A stretch of 64,000 bases of DNA, taken from NCBI RefSeq assembly GCF_933775445.1, contig NC_065876.1, forward strand, positions 14,756,001 through 14,820,000. Reading direction: 5' to 3'. Each line of letters starts with the position of its first letter. Position 1 is the first letter of the stretch. A program made the translations under genes and the position numbers. Positions 11,301-22,530 of the stretch are shown here, piece by piece. The DNA comes from Argentina anserina (taxonomy: Eukaryota; Streptophyta; Magnoliopsida; Rosales; Rosaceae). The notes under the pieces were generated by a model. The model worked only from the letters and a program-made list of their open reading frames with translations, did no database searches and was not told where the DNA came from.

Positions 11301-14300
11301 GGTATAAATTGCATCTCTAATAGGACAACAAAATTTATTTTCACATACATGTTATGCTTATAAAAAATTCCACATCCGTCGTGCCTTTTCCCTCTCCTCT
11401 GAATGTAAGTACTAGAATAACCACTGCTCTCCATATTTCGTTTGTAAAAGCTCTCGTACTCATCAACTTCCTGGTAAGGATTTATCATAATCCGTAAGAA
11501 TTTAAATTTTCTAACAAGCTGGCATTACAAGGAAAAGTCACCTCCCTGTACGCGGAAATTAAGAAAAGAGAAAAAAAAACCTGTAGGCAGAGAAAATCGG
11601 CTCCAAGGTTCTTAAGAACACTCAAAATTGCCTGCGAGCGGGCTTTCCAGCTATGGTAACCATAATTAACAAATATAAGATGTATCATTCGCAATTAGAA
11701 ATAGCCAGATACAACCAAGATATGAAATCCTGAATTACATAAATTAAAAAATATATATAACTCTTATTACTTATGCAAGAAGTTATTTAGGGAGGGGCAC
11801 AAGAGTGGACAGGACAACTCCATTAGATAGGATTGACTTGCTACACCAAAAAATTCAGCTTTGGTAAAGGGGAAAAGGTCAGAACCTTTTAAGGTTGTGG
11901 GGTGTGAGCTGTACTCTGGGTGGATTGGATGGAAAGAAATAAAAGACTTAATGAACCAATGGTGGGCTGGAGAGGGATGACCTGTGGGAGAGTCAAGTTC
12001 TGGGCGTCCTTATAGGCTTCCGAAAGGAAAACAAAAACAGCTCCCGAAAGGAAAGAACATGATAAACTTATACTGCACACAGGGTACTTCAAAGAGAAAA
12101 ATGCATGACACTATCTGACTACATTTGTATTGACATATCCAAGAGTTCTGTAATCAAACAGGTGGTTAAATACATAGTTGTTTCCTCAACAGAATAAGAT
12201 AAGACACGTATGAGTTACTTTCAGAACTCTGCCAAATATTTACAAATATTACTAACTGATGGAGATGAAATATCAGTTACGAGCTGACTCCAAGTGAATT
12301 TAAAATGATAGACACCAATAGAAGATGGTACACACAGCAAGCTGCCATTACATGGGGTGGGCGTTATACAGGGCATATGTAATATCATGTTGATTTAAAA
12401 AATGTGGTACAAATTGTGAAAAAATGGCAGAGAATTGTGAGCTCCATATGAGGCAGCTTTTTCGGGTTTCAGGTGATCTCTGTTGGGGTTCTGGGAAGAA
12501 GTTCGTTCAGTACTTATCAAACCAGATGAAAGATTGTGAGGGCTGGAATCTACAGGAATATTTTTTTTTCCTTGCAACTCATACTTCAGATTTCTTTCTG
12601 GATGTTCTATCTAAATGATGCTACTCAAACAAGATTATAAAAAGGCCAAAGTAGATGCCAACGTCAAACTTAAAACTTGGATCACGGCTCAAGGATAACA
12701 CAAGACTTGTCATGTACTTCAAAACAAGAGACCACATATTGCTTATCTCCAAGCTGGTGCATCAATTGCTAGGAAACACAAAAGTGCAATTGATGTCCCA
12801 ATTTATACATACAGTAGCTTTCAAGGCTGGTGTAATTTGACCTTTGTTTTGGGATTAAAACTCAGATTTTGTGTTCCACAGGGTGCTGCTTCATGCTTGT
12901 GTCTCTGCTGGTGCTAAGCTCAGGGGTTTTGATAGAAAGGAATAGTGACACATGCAGTCTTCTGTGTGAGATTTCAGTTTCTTTTAGGGGGCTGATCCTC
13001 ATTCTATTCTGCTAGATTTGGAAGGATTCAACTTCTAAGCTTGGTCCTGTGGTGCTTTATTTCTCTTGAAAGTGAACTCCTTGTCCATTGATTTATTTGA
13101 GTTTTAATGAGAATTATGGTGCAGCTCACTATTTTATAGATACATATAAGCCAATCCAAACTACATTTTGCCAATTTAGTGAAGCACATCGATATTGTGC
13201 AAGCGAACAATTCTTTTCAGAACAACTATCAATAACATATAACTACTGAACCAATTAGTTCATCCAAAAAGAAAGTAAGAAAACTCATACGAGAAGATTT
13301 TTTGATTCATACTTGAGACAAGCAGATGGAGAGTGTGGAAAGTTACTCCTCACATATGCCTACACACAGAGGATCAATATATAACTGTAAGACAAGGATT
13401 ATCATACGTGTGTACCCAAAAAAAAAAGAAGAAGAAAGATTGTAGTAGGAGAACAGAAAATTGAAATGTAATATTAGCATGCAGAAGGGGTATATCCTTG
13501 CATATAATTGTATGGATTCGTCATCATAAACTGAACTATAGTACAATAGCAAATAACATAACTACTATACTCAACGGAAACAGAACAAATACGCATCAGT
13601 TCAACAGGAATGAGAAGGAGAAAAAACAAAAAAATTCAGCAAAATTTTTCTATACAACCTCCAGGAACTCGCGTATAATAAATTATAAAGCTAATGATTT
13701 ACTATATAGAAGAGAAATATTAAGCAAGCTCTCACACACCAACTGCATTTTTTAGAATTAACACTGTTTGCTCCATACATTTCATCACTGATGAAACATA
13801 GAAAGACCATGATGAGGCATAGAAATATAGAAGCAGGTTGAATTCAGAACCATAAAATCCCAAGTAGTCTTGTCGCAGAGACAATCATCGTTTTCAAGTT
13901 CAACTTTAAATCCCACACTAATCTAATTGTGTCCATGTGTAACTCCCATTCAGCCAAAAAAGTAAGTGTTTTCTTACACACATTGTCATTGTCTAATACC
14001 AATCCATATAAGCAAGTACCAAACCAATAAGCCAAACAGCAGATGAGAAGTTAAATGGAATATACCTGAGCCAGAATGTTATAAGACACAAGGCTAAACT
14101 TGGCACCTGCAACATTTAACCAGCACACAACTCATTCCCAGTGATGGGCTTCGGAGCCGTACCATGCAGAAGAAATCAGCCACAACAATGAAAGTAGGAG
14201 ATTACCATCATCAGGTTTGCTCAGCGAGGAGATGCCACTGTCAGGGACAGAAACAAATCTTGGGGGCTTCATTGGTGATTGGGTAGAGACACTCCTGCCC

Positions 14301-17300
14301 ACAAGTTAAGAGAAAACAAGTAAGAAACAATTCTCAAGAGGACAAAGAAGAGAAGATGGGATTTGGCTACCTTGAAGAGATGAAGGGATTTGGTTCATTC
14401 ACGCATTGAACAGGTTGCTTGCAAACATGATTGCTGGAGTATGGTTCAGCACAATGGATACAAAGGCTTCGAGCATGACGGTCACGCTGCTCGGTGGCGG
14501 GAAAGGTACGGTTCGGGCGATATGTGGTGGAAGGGTTGGTGTTTGGATTGGAAAGGCGGTAGTTGGCGGTGGAGGAGACTGGAGGGAATGACCAAGTGGT
14601 GTTTCGGTTTGGAGATGAGTAAGGAAAGGGGTAAGGCTGGTGAGGATTAAAAGCATGTTGTGTCTCTGTGAAGTCAGCCCAAGTGGGATTGGGGTGGTGA
14701 ACCTCGTAAGAAGTCATCCAAACTGATGCAGGGATATGATTGACACGGAGATACCTCTCGACATCTTGGCCGTTAAACCGAGGCAATTCCAAGTTGGGAA
14801 CATGTTGCGGTGGTGGTGGTGGGTAAGCATAATTGGGCGGTGGGTAGCCATACTGCTGTGGTGGGGTGACAAATTGCAGATTTGGAGGGAACCTAGCAAT
14901 ATGGGTTTGTGGTGGAGTGCGGTGATTGAAGGGAGTAAAAGGAGATGGCGGCGGGTTTTGACCGAAAGACCCAAATTGACATAGTACTTGTGGCCCAGCT
15001 GATGGTGTGAATGGAGTAGTAGCAGCACCCGAGGGTCCGGCGTGGATCACTGCGGACGGTGGAGGAGAGTCGTTCAGCAGAGTGTTTTGCAGGGCTGCAA
15101 ATTGGTGGTTCATCCACCACGTTTGATTCCGGGCGATGGCCTCGATGGCGTTCTGAGAATGAAGGGAGCCATTCTGGTCTTGGTCGGTGGAGATGGAATC
15201 AGATGGGGGTCGCTCAGTTGGTGTGAGTGCGACTCGTCGGGTGGGGGTGTTGATGGGTGGAACGTGTCCATTTTGGGAAGGGAGGGAAGGGCGACGGTTC
15301 TGATTCCCACGCATCGAAACAAGCCGAGCGACGATACCGGCGGTTGATGAGGCTACAATACTAAGAAAGGGAAAGGCAATACTTAAGAAGGATTCAGATT
15401 CACCTAGGAATCAGACGCCCCAAGGCTCCGAGAAACAAACAAATCTCCTCTCCTACTCACAGGAGTCACAGCTGGTCCTAGGTAACTAGTAATGCCAAAA
15501 GGGTGAGCTGCATAATTCCATGCGTGTCGAGATCAGATTACTAAACATGACTTAGGCTGCATAATAAATAAGCTGATTAAGAAGAGTGACCGCAACAGCG
15601 GGGGAGCACAGGAATAGTCGTCCGCAGGCCTCTATATATATACAAGATAGTTTGCCCGCGTTTTGCTGCGAGTTTGTGTTGTTAAATTGGAACATAATCA
15701 AACAATTTTATATGGAAATTGTACAAAGGTGGTGCTAACTGGATGGCTGTACCTAATGGACGCGGCTTTTGAGTCCTCGTTGTATTTACCCTTTTGTATT
15801 GAAAAGTTAGCATCAAAATGCAGCTTCATGATGGTACCATGTAGTTTAATCTAACCAGAAAAGTGGAAAAGTGGAACCGAATAATTGCACTTCAAACATA
15901 AGAAATAGGAAAGTGGGACGTAACGAAAATTGTAAGCAATAATTACAACATTGGTGTTTACTGGATGGAAGATGACTTGAGATGATTCAAACAAACATAC
16001 ATCTCCATTAGTTATCATTTACAATTTGACTCACGATCATACACACTCACACCTAGTTGTTGGTGAAGGTTTTTTTACAAAAGCAGACTGCTTGGCTACT
16101 AAATGTAGTTGATGTTACTTTCGTTTTCTTGCTTGCACAAAGTTTAGTCCACAGCCTCATGTCAACAGAATTGTTGGTGAGGATGATGTAACATTCTGAG
16201 ACTTGTGATTTTATGATCAATTCATTGATGACAATGTATTTGAGTATTTTAACGGGTATTAGTTTGACAAATGTGATAGGTAATATAGAAAAAGAAATAA
16301 AGTTTTGGGGTTCTTAATTAAGGTTTTTAATTGTACCTCTGTAACACATAGAGAATGAGCCTTAAATGGTAAAGGATTGAGAAAACAATGTAGTAGTCAT
16401 AAAAATGCAAGAACATCTACCTTTATCAGACAATTATTATAGACACCAATTTTATAAATAGTGTGGAACGGCACCCTAGAAGACTTCTTCTCTACCTTCT
16501 AACTATAATTGATTATATTTATTCAAACTTGATTACATGTATGTTGTACATTTATAGTATATATTCTAGGCAAAAAGACCGATTTGCACCCCAAACTTGA
16601 TCATAATTGTCAATTTGTACCATGAACTTGCATTTGAGCAAATTTACCTCCTAAACTTGATAAAAATTGCCGATTTGCACCCTATACGTTAAATTTAATA
16701 TTTTCCATCCAATTTTAAGTTACATGTCATGCATTTGAGGGGCAATATTGTCATTATATATTTATTCATATTTAATAATGAAATAAATTAATAAAATTAC
16801 TTAAGATGAACACTTGTTATAATTTTTTTTTCAAAACATGTTATTGATTTATATATTTATTATTTTACGTGATATAGTATGTTAAAAGATGTTAGAAAAA
16901 TATAAATAAATACATTGAAAATTAAAAATAAATGTGTGTTCTGGGAGAATTACTATTCTACTATTGTGTGTGTCTTAACCTTATTAGGTTTCTTGTTAGA
17001 GATAGATGCGCATCTCTGTAATAGATTAGGACTCCGAATCCTACGGGATTGTAGTTATGTAATGCCTATATATATGCCTCATTATCAATAATTAAATGGT
17101 TACGTTTTGTTTCATTACGTCGTTATTATTCTCGTTTTGTTCCTCCTCCAATAATGTGTACATATAATTCGAATGGGTGTGTATGTTGAATATATAATTT
17201 AAAGTAGGGTTAAGTATGTAGAAAAAAGATGTAAATAAATAATTTGATTAAAAATAATCCTCCTTTTAAAGAATATATGTATTTGTTTTTAAGAAAAATA

Positions 17301-19696
17301 TAAATAGAAAATGACAACATTACCCCTCATGTGCATGACATTTGACGCAAAATTGGATGAAAACAGTTAAATTTAACGGATATGGTGCAAATCGGCAATG
17401 TTTACCAAGTGTAGGAGGTAAATTGACTCAAATACAAGTTTTTGGTGCAAATTGACAATTTTAACCAAGTTTGGGGTGTATTTTGGCAATTTTGCCTATA
17501 TTCTATAGAAAATAAGTGGTTAAAATATCATTACCTTCACAAAAAACATATTCATGAAAATACTTCATCGTGTCACCATCCAGATCAATATGAAATGAAT
17601 TAACAAAACGCCCCCATAGAATCTTGTACTAAATTCTAAACTATTTAACTTATTCATGAAATAAATTTAAGAGTGATGTTCCATAAACTTATTCTGAACT
17701 CCAACAACTAAGAGTCAACTACCAAATGAATAAGTCACTTAAAACAACGTAAAGACTAGTTCAATTTTGTCCAAAAACATGTCATCCACAAAATTTGTTT
17801 ACAAACTATACTAATTACACTATCAGAACACTTACATGGTTGTAACTTTTAACCTTAGAAATTGAATATTCATGAAATTATAGGAACATACCAATGAAAC
17901 TGTTATCTGAGATATTGTCATTACATGTTGGGCCTTTAGTCAGCAGTGTATTTCCATTGTCGTTGCCAAAAACATGTTGCTCCCAAGTTCCCTATTGGCA
18001 CGACAAATCTACAACAAACAAAACAACCATGAAATAAGAAACTTATCAGAACTATCTAATGAATTTAAAACTACCTTAACCTAAAACAAATGTACTAAAT
18101 TACATCAAAGAAAAAAAAAGACTGTAGTGAAAAGATGTAAACAATACTCATATCTTCATTGTTATAAATAACATTTACAAAAACTGATGTTGCTTCTATA
18201 AAACTGATGTTGCTTCTATTGGCACTGCATTATCACCACCAACAAAAATATGTTTCAAAAAAATCTGTCCTTGCAGACAACCTCCTTTGACGTGGTTGAC
18301 GGCGCATAGCTGCAATACAAATTCAATGAAGAAGTAAATCCTTCATTGTTCCATGAGCGCTACCAGATCATGATATCAAACAAAGTAGAGAAAAGAGGTT
18401 GTTGATAAAAATGAGATGACATAGATAAATTACTTATACTTAACGATTTTGTCAAGAAGCGAATTGAATGCTTTCAGAATCTAACTTATACATCAAATAA
18501 TGTAATTACAAAATGGATGTAGCCAATTAATATCTCTTTCAGTAACAGAGCTGCATATGCGTGTGACTAAATAGCTAGGGACTAAATACATAATCATCTT
18601 GTGTTATGTTCAAGTCTGGAATTAGAAGTCTGACTCGTAATATATATTAGGGTGAAGAAGACACTATTACTTGAACAAACTAAAACTACTTTAAAAAACA
18701 CTCCCGAACATCAACCCTTCAAATTAAAACAACACCCTATTTCATTATCATTTGGCTTTATTTTAATTCTTTAATGGTTTTGCCAATTGTCCACATTCAA
18801 AACAATACCTTGTACAATAAAAAGGCCTCCAGAATGCGAACAACCCTGGTCATGAACATCAAACAAAACTGAACAACTAGAAATTGGAAAAGTAATGATC
18901 ATCAAATGTAAATCAAACAGAGGATAGAATTTATTACCTGAACGTTGTAAAGTGAGACCAACCTGCAATATTAACAAAACTTTATAAGCTATAGATCATT
19001 AAGAAGGAATTTATAATGATAAAGAAATAGATGGACATCGTCAAATTCAAACAATAAGTAGCAAGCTATAAATTCACTACTCAAACCTTATAAAAGACAA
19101 TAAACCCGCAAAATTAAAAGATAAAATGGAAATCATTAAGGAGGACAAACATATTATGATCTAAAACCGAAGCATATACTACTGATATCAAAGAGGGTAG
19201 AACCAAATTTGCCAATGGTGTCTTTCTTTTCTCTCTCATTTTAGCCACGATCATAAAATAGTGCAAATCATTACCCAATTAAGCTGAAATTTGAGAAGGT
19301 GCCAAACGAAAAAAGAAAGTAAAAAAGAAAGATCTCTCAGAAGAATGAACAAACGCAGATGATATGAAATAAATAAACTTAACTATTTGGCAATTTTATG
19401 GAGAAGACACCAAAACCATTCATTATCCTTGTACAAATTAACAAAACGTTGCATACAAAACTAAGAGACATTCATATAATCGAAATTCGAAAAAAGGCAT
19501 ATAGGGATGTATCTCAACAGTTAAATTCCTAGCCAGCAAGCAGAAACCCAAATATCATCCTCATTGACAGAATTTCTTCAAGAGAGAGAGAGAGAGAGAA
19601 TACTTAACGGTACAGTTACAAAGCGGATTTTGAGATTAGAGGATGTGGAATTGATGTCGTAAGATGGAGGAGAATTGAATTTCTAAGTGATGTCAT
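8312..19696 (-). CDS. CCR4-4: CCR4-type poly(A) deadenylase (carbon catabolite repressor 4 homolog 4)
   Basis: This enzyme shortens mRNA poly(A) tails; it belongs to the endonuclease/exonuclease/phosphatase fold and is like Arabidopsis CCR4-4 (HESPERIN). Ten coding exons on the minus strand: 19696-19620, 14294-14206, 14106-14066, 13359-13313, 11650-11581, 11470-11349, 10965-10847, 9861-9723, 9602-9455, 8620-8312. The lengths add to 1161 nt (386 aa plus stop) and phase is kept at every junction. Catalytic motifs in order: SYNILAQ (63-69), LQEVDEY with the metal-binding Glu109, RLKRDCVG, ANTHIYW (about 229-235), GDFNSTPGDK (275-284) and HPSDHLPIGAEF near the C-terminus. All expected residues are present. 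I chose the ATG at 19696 because exon 1 (starting MTSLRNSILL) matches the length and position of the family N-terminus and its TT|gtaact donor gives the right phase for exon 2. The frame is open further upstream to 19957. The N-terminus is basic, Ser/Leu-rich and acid-free, like an organelle presequence. Intron 1 is about 5.3 kb and holds transposon insertions. Confidence 0.9.
9380..9454 (-). repeat. partial copy of the last CCR4-4 exon at the start of the final intron
   Basis: Directly after the donor of the exon ending at 9455, the intron reads in the exon frame as DVLEVLDLHIFFSVAYGN. This parallels DVLEDLPIPLCSVYAS in the last exon (about 8570-8510). The nucleotide match (for example cttcaagaacatcaa in both) suggests a short duplicated exon piece lies in the intron. 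Retained, it would add residues and then a stop. Confidence 0.4.
14371..15314 (-). CDS. Ty3-type retrotransposon gag remnant, possible alternative first exon of CCR4-4
   Basis: A 314-codon open frame on the minus strand starts with ATG at 15314. Its first half is Pro/Gln/Tyr-rich. The middle has LELPRFNGQDVERYL followed by a shortened version of the gag helical region (ASVWMT, YEVHHPNPTWADF). Near the C-terminus is a zinc knuckle CIHCAEPYSSNHVC with the C-x2-C-x7-H-x-C spacing seen in plant Ty3 gag. No protease, reverse transcriptase or integrase follows. Instead the frame meets the splice donor tcttcaag|gtagcc at 14371/14370. Joined to the acceptor before 14294, it continues in phase into CCR4-4 exon 2 (SVSTQSPMKPPRF). 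It lies inside CCR4-4 intron 1 on the same strand. Internal deletions in the gag core mean it is unlikely to assemble particles. Whether it is expressed cannot be told from sequence. Confidence 0.65.
15330..15665 (-). mobile_element. LTR-like sequence upstream of the gag remnant
   Basis: On the minus strand, a TATA box (gtatatatatagagg, about 15640) is followed by about 300 bp of leader. The unit ends near gtattgtagcctcatca, just before accgccggtatcgtcgctcg. That last stretch resembles a decayed primer-binding site for initiator tRNA (family type tggtatcagagc). The gag ATG follows about 35 bp later. This order (U3-R-U5, primer site, gag) supports a truncated 5' LTR. Its far boundary is not defined and no second LTR is seen. 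Confidence 0.45.
16560..17505. mobile_element. Mutator-type MITE with about 190-bp inverted repeats and a 9-bp target duplication
   Basis: The element is 16569-17496 (928 bp), flanked on both sides by the identical 9-mer tatattcta (16560-16568 and 17497-17505). Its ends are long inverted repeats. The left begins ggcaaaaagaccgatttgca; the right, reversed, begins ggcaaaattgccaaaataca. Similarity continues for about 190 bp each side. A 9-bp duplication plus long terminal inverted repeats is the Mutator signature. It has no transposase. It sits in intron 1 of CCR4-4. The central part (about 16965-17155) is different in character, with tatatatatgcc and a polyA-like end, and could be a small nested LTR. 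Confidence 0.85.
17506..19619 (-). other. remainder of CCR4-4 intron 1, no gene seen
   Basis: AT-rich intronic sequence with only short random open frames. Two adjacent copies of aaaactgatgttgcttctat occur near 18178-18219, and there is an (AG)n run at 19580-19599 just inside the donor side of the intron. Nothing else is recognised. Confidence 0.6.
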
Positions 19697-21372
19697 ACTT
19701 CCGGATGCTCTTGAAATCCCTACTTCGTTTCGGTTTGCCGAGCGAGACAAAAATAACAGATGCAACGGACGGAGAATTGCAGAGGAAGGTTGCTTTCGGA
19801 GCAAACGCAACTGACTGTCATTGTTCCCATCTCCATTCTTGAGAGCAGTAAAGAACAGGGGAATAGGAAGAAAATAGCGGTGTGTGGCGCCTCCAAAATT
19901 CAACACGCAACAAGACTCAAACGTGGAAGCGCACCACCAGAACAAATGGCGACCCAACCCAAACTAACAGCCACACCACAACCCAGCCCATGAGGCCCGA
20001 TACTGTTCACTACTGTAGCTATAATGTTCTAAAACACTCACGTATAATATATAGTAAATATGATGAAAAGGCTTATAGATGAGAGTTGAACAAAGTGGCA
20101 AAAGCAAAACTAAATGGAGGACACCAAAAGGCAAAAGGGCACTCAGTCTAGGGCTGGGAGCTGGTGCCAAAAAGTTGGTACCAAAACCAAGTAATTGGAC
20201 ATCGGGTAGTAATGAATCGGTAAATTTTCTTTGACGGAAAGGTTTGTACCCAATATATCGAATCTATGCATTTTTATTATTTTTATATCTTTTTGGATGT
20301 TCATTTGCGCTATTGTAGATTTATAATATTATGTTACATTAGTTTAGTTGTAAATATATATATATAAGTGGACATTTATCTATGTCTCAATTTGTACCAA
20401 ATTCATTCCAAATTTATATGTACCAGTACGTTTCGGTATCAATGCTTGAAATTTATGATCTCGAACCTAACTAAAACTAAATTAAACATTAGTTATGGTA
20501 TCAGTTTGGGATTACTAACAATGCAAACCATGGGAGGGAGCGAGGATGAGTTTGTTGTGGTAGTCCATCTTGTTCGTGTGAGCCTTGACGATATTTCGGC
20601 TTCAGCTTACCTCTGCAAGTTCCCCAAAACTTATATATATTTGGGACCTAGTCTTTTAGAACAAGGGTGTCAATATTGAGGGGCTTGTCGAGTTACAGCT
20701 TAGAAACAGAGAAAACTAGAACCATAAATTAAGAACACATTACAAGTACACTAATTGAAAACGCCCCATACCCAAATTACCAGAAAGTAATTTAGATATA
20801 GGGTGAATTTTACAAAATGAAGCAAACCACAAGCTACATATATAAGCAAAATAGAAACTATAAACAATTATTTTACGTCTTTACAATATTAAGGCTATGT
20901 GACAGGCTTCTCATGCATTTTTCTCATAATAATTGATAACCAACCAATTATATTAACACCAATTGATCGATCATCCCAATATAATAGATTGGAACATGGG
21001 TATTTTCAGAACCCCACAGCCCGCAGATTTTAAACCCCCCACAACATTTCAATCTCACCATCTTTCATTATCTTAACCATGAACTCATACCGTGAAGTCG
21101 CTATAGGTACTTGGGCATTGAGATAACCTTATCAATGAATTGAAAGAAATGATCAAAACTCTTTTAGTTCGTTCAATGACTAGTATACTACTACAACTAA
21201 TTAGCCATTAGGCACAAACCCATACATGGTATAGGAACAAAGCCCTTATGACTACCAGACTAAATTAGCAATTTAGAGATAACCCATCAAATGCAAGAAA
21301 ATAAATTATTAAACACATGCCAACACCTTTAACGTACAAAATTTCATATTCAAAGATCAATTCGGATTGAAG
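19697..21372. other. 5' flank of CCR4-4, probable 5' UTR and promoter region, then AT-rich spacer
   Basis: The minus-strand frame stays open from the CCR4-4 ATG back to 19957, so the start could lie further upstream, but the extra peptide does not resemble the family. No clear TATA box is fixed. At 20146 a tagggctgggagctggtgcc motif resembles the end of a hAT-type MITE, but I found no matching other end. The rest to 21372 holds no supported gene. Confidence 0.45.
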
Positions 21373-21904
21373 CATATTCTCACAACCCCAAATTTTGAAC
21401 AATGAAAATTTAAAATCAAGGTTGCGAAACTCCAAAATAACCTCAAAATAATTGAAGTTATATTACAACAGCTGAATATCCAACATTGAGTTTAAACAAA
21501 CAACTTAGTTTACAACTTAAACACAAACTCACAATTTATGTCAAGTAAATAAGTAAAGTTTGTAGTTCCTCACAACCCTCACCAAAACTAACAAAAGGAC
21601 AGCTTCAAGACCACAAGTTGCTCAACCATCCATTGCTGCTAAGTATTACCTGCAACACTACCCCCTGCATCATTGATTGGTACACCGGGATTGCAAACAC
21701 AAATCTGTTAAGCTTTACAGCTTGTATGAGTAAACCAAATATAACTCAACAAATACACAACAGTTTATGTCAACATATCTTGCAACAACGGCAATATGTA
21801 ATGCATCAACATCTCAACAAAAGTTAAGTTCTCAACTTAACATCATCATCTCAACGACAACAACCACAACCTCAACAATCACAACTACAAACACGCAGAT
21901 CAAC

Positions 21905-22145
21905 TCACCCGACACAGTCACTCATGACCAACTCAACCAACACAATCACTTATGACCAACTCACCCAACACAATCATTGGGATTACTACGATCGACATAT
22001 CGTCTCCCTAAAAGAAAATATCAAATGACTCAACTCACTCGATATAATTTCTGGGATTACTGCGACCGACTTATCACCTCCCTTAAACTAACTCACTCAA
22101 CACAAATTCTGGGATTACTGCGACCAACTCATCGCCTCACTTACT
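21905..22145. repeat. imperfect tandem repeat, about 55-75 bp units
   Basis: The phrase caactcacccaacacaatca followed by gggattactgcgacc and a/gac-tcatcg/acctc recurs at about 21918, 21956, 22030 and 22092. It belongs to the minus-strand LTR-type unit and explains the short plus-strand open frame here. Confidence 0.6.
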
Positions 22146-22178
22146 ACAATAATAACAACCACACAACACAACTCAACA

Positions 22179-22200
22179 CTCCCCCCCCCCCCACACACAC

Positions 22201-22252
<52 letters not shown>
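22179..22252. repeat. poly-C run and (CAA)n microsatellite
   Basis: About 11 C residues, then (CA)n, then about 17 CAA triplets. A 104-codon plus-strand open frame that reads as a polyglutamine run is produced by this repeat and is not a gene. Confidence 0.9.
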
Positions 22253-22269
22253 ACCCACTTACACAAGAC

Positions 22270-22530
22270 GAAAATGCAAAAAAACAATTAGTGAATCCTG
22301 CATGAAAGTATAGTCCAAGATATCACTTAAACAAATAAATATAGAAAGTATAATTCATGCATACGTGTTAGTTCAGGAGATTACACCTAAAAAAGCACAT
22401 AATATTGATTATTGATTCATGCATAAAAGCATAGTTCAGGAAATCACTAAACACACATAAGACAAACACAGATGAATAATTAGTGATTCATGCATAATAC
22501 GTAGTTCAGAGAATCACTAAACATACAATA
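22270..22530. repeat. three-copy degenerate tandem repeat
   Basis: The phrase gtgattcatgcata followed by agcatagttcaggaaatcac and taaaca recurs about every 75-110 bp, with one more diverged copy. It lies within the LTR-type unit. Confidence 0.6.

Noticed and set aside
12424..12618. 64-codon plus-strand frame starting MAENCELHMRQLF inside a CCR4-4 intron
   Set aside because: Short, antisense, no recognised domain and no flanking exons.
20146..20700. Possible hAT MITE from the tagggctggg motif
   Set aside because: No reverse-complement end and no 8-bp duplication found.
21977..22291. Polyglutamine-like plus-strand frame
   Set aside because: It is produced by the (CAA)n microsatellite in a non-coding LTR-type unit.
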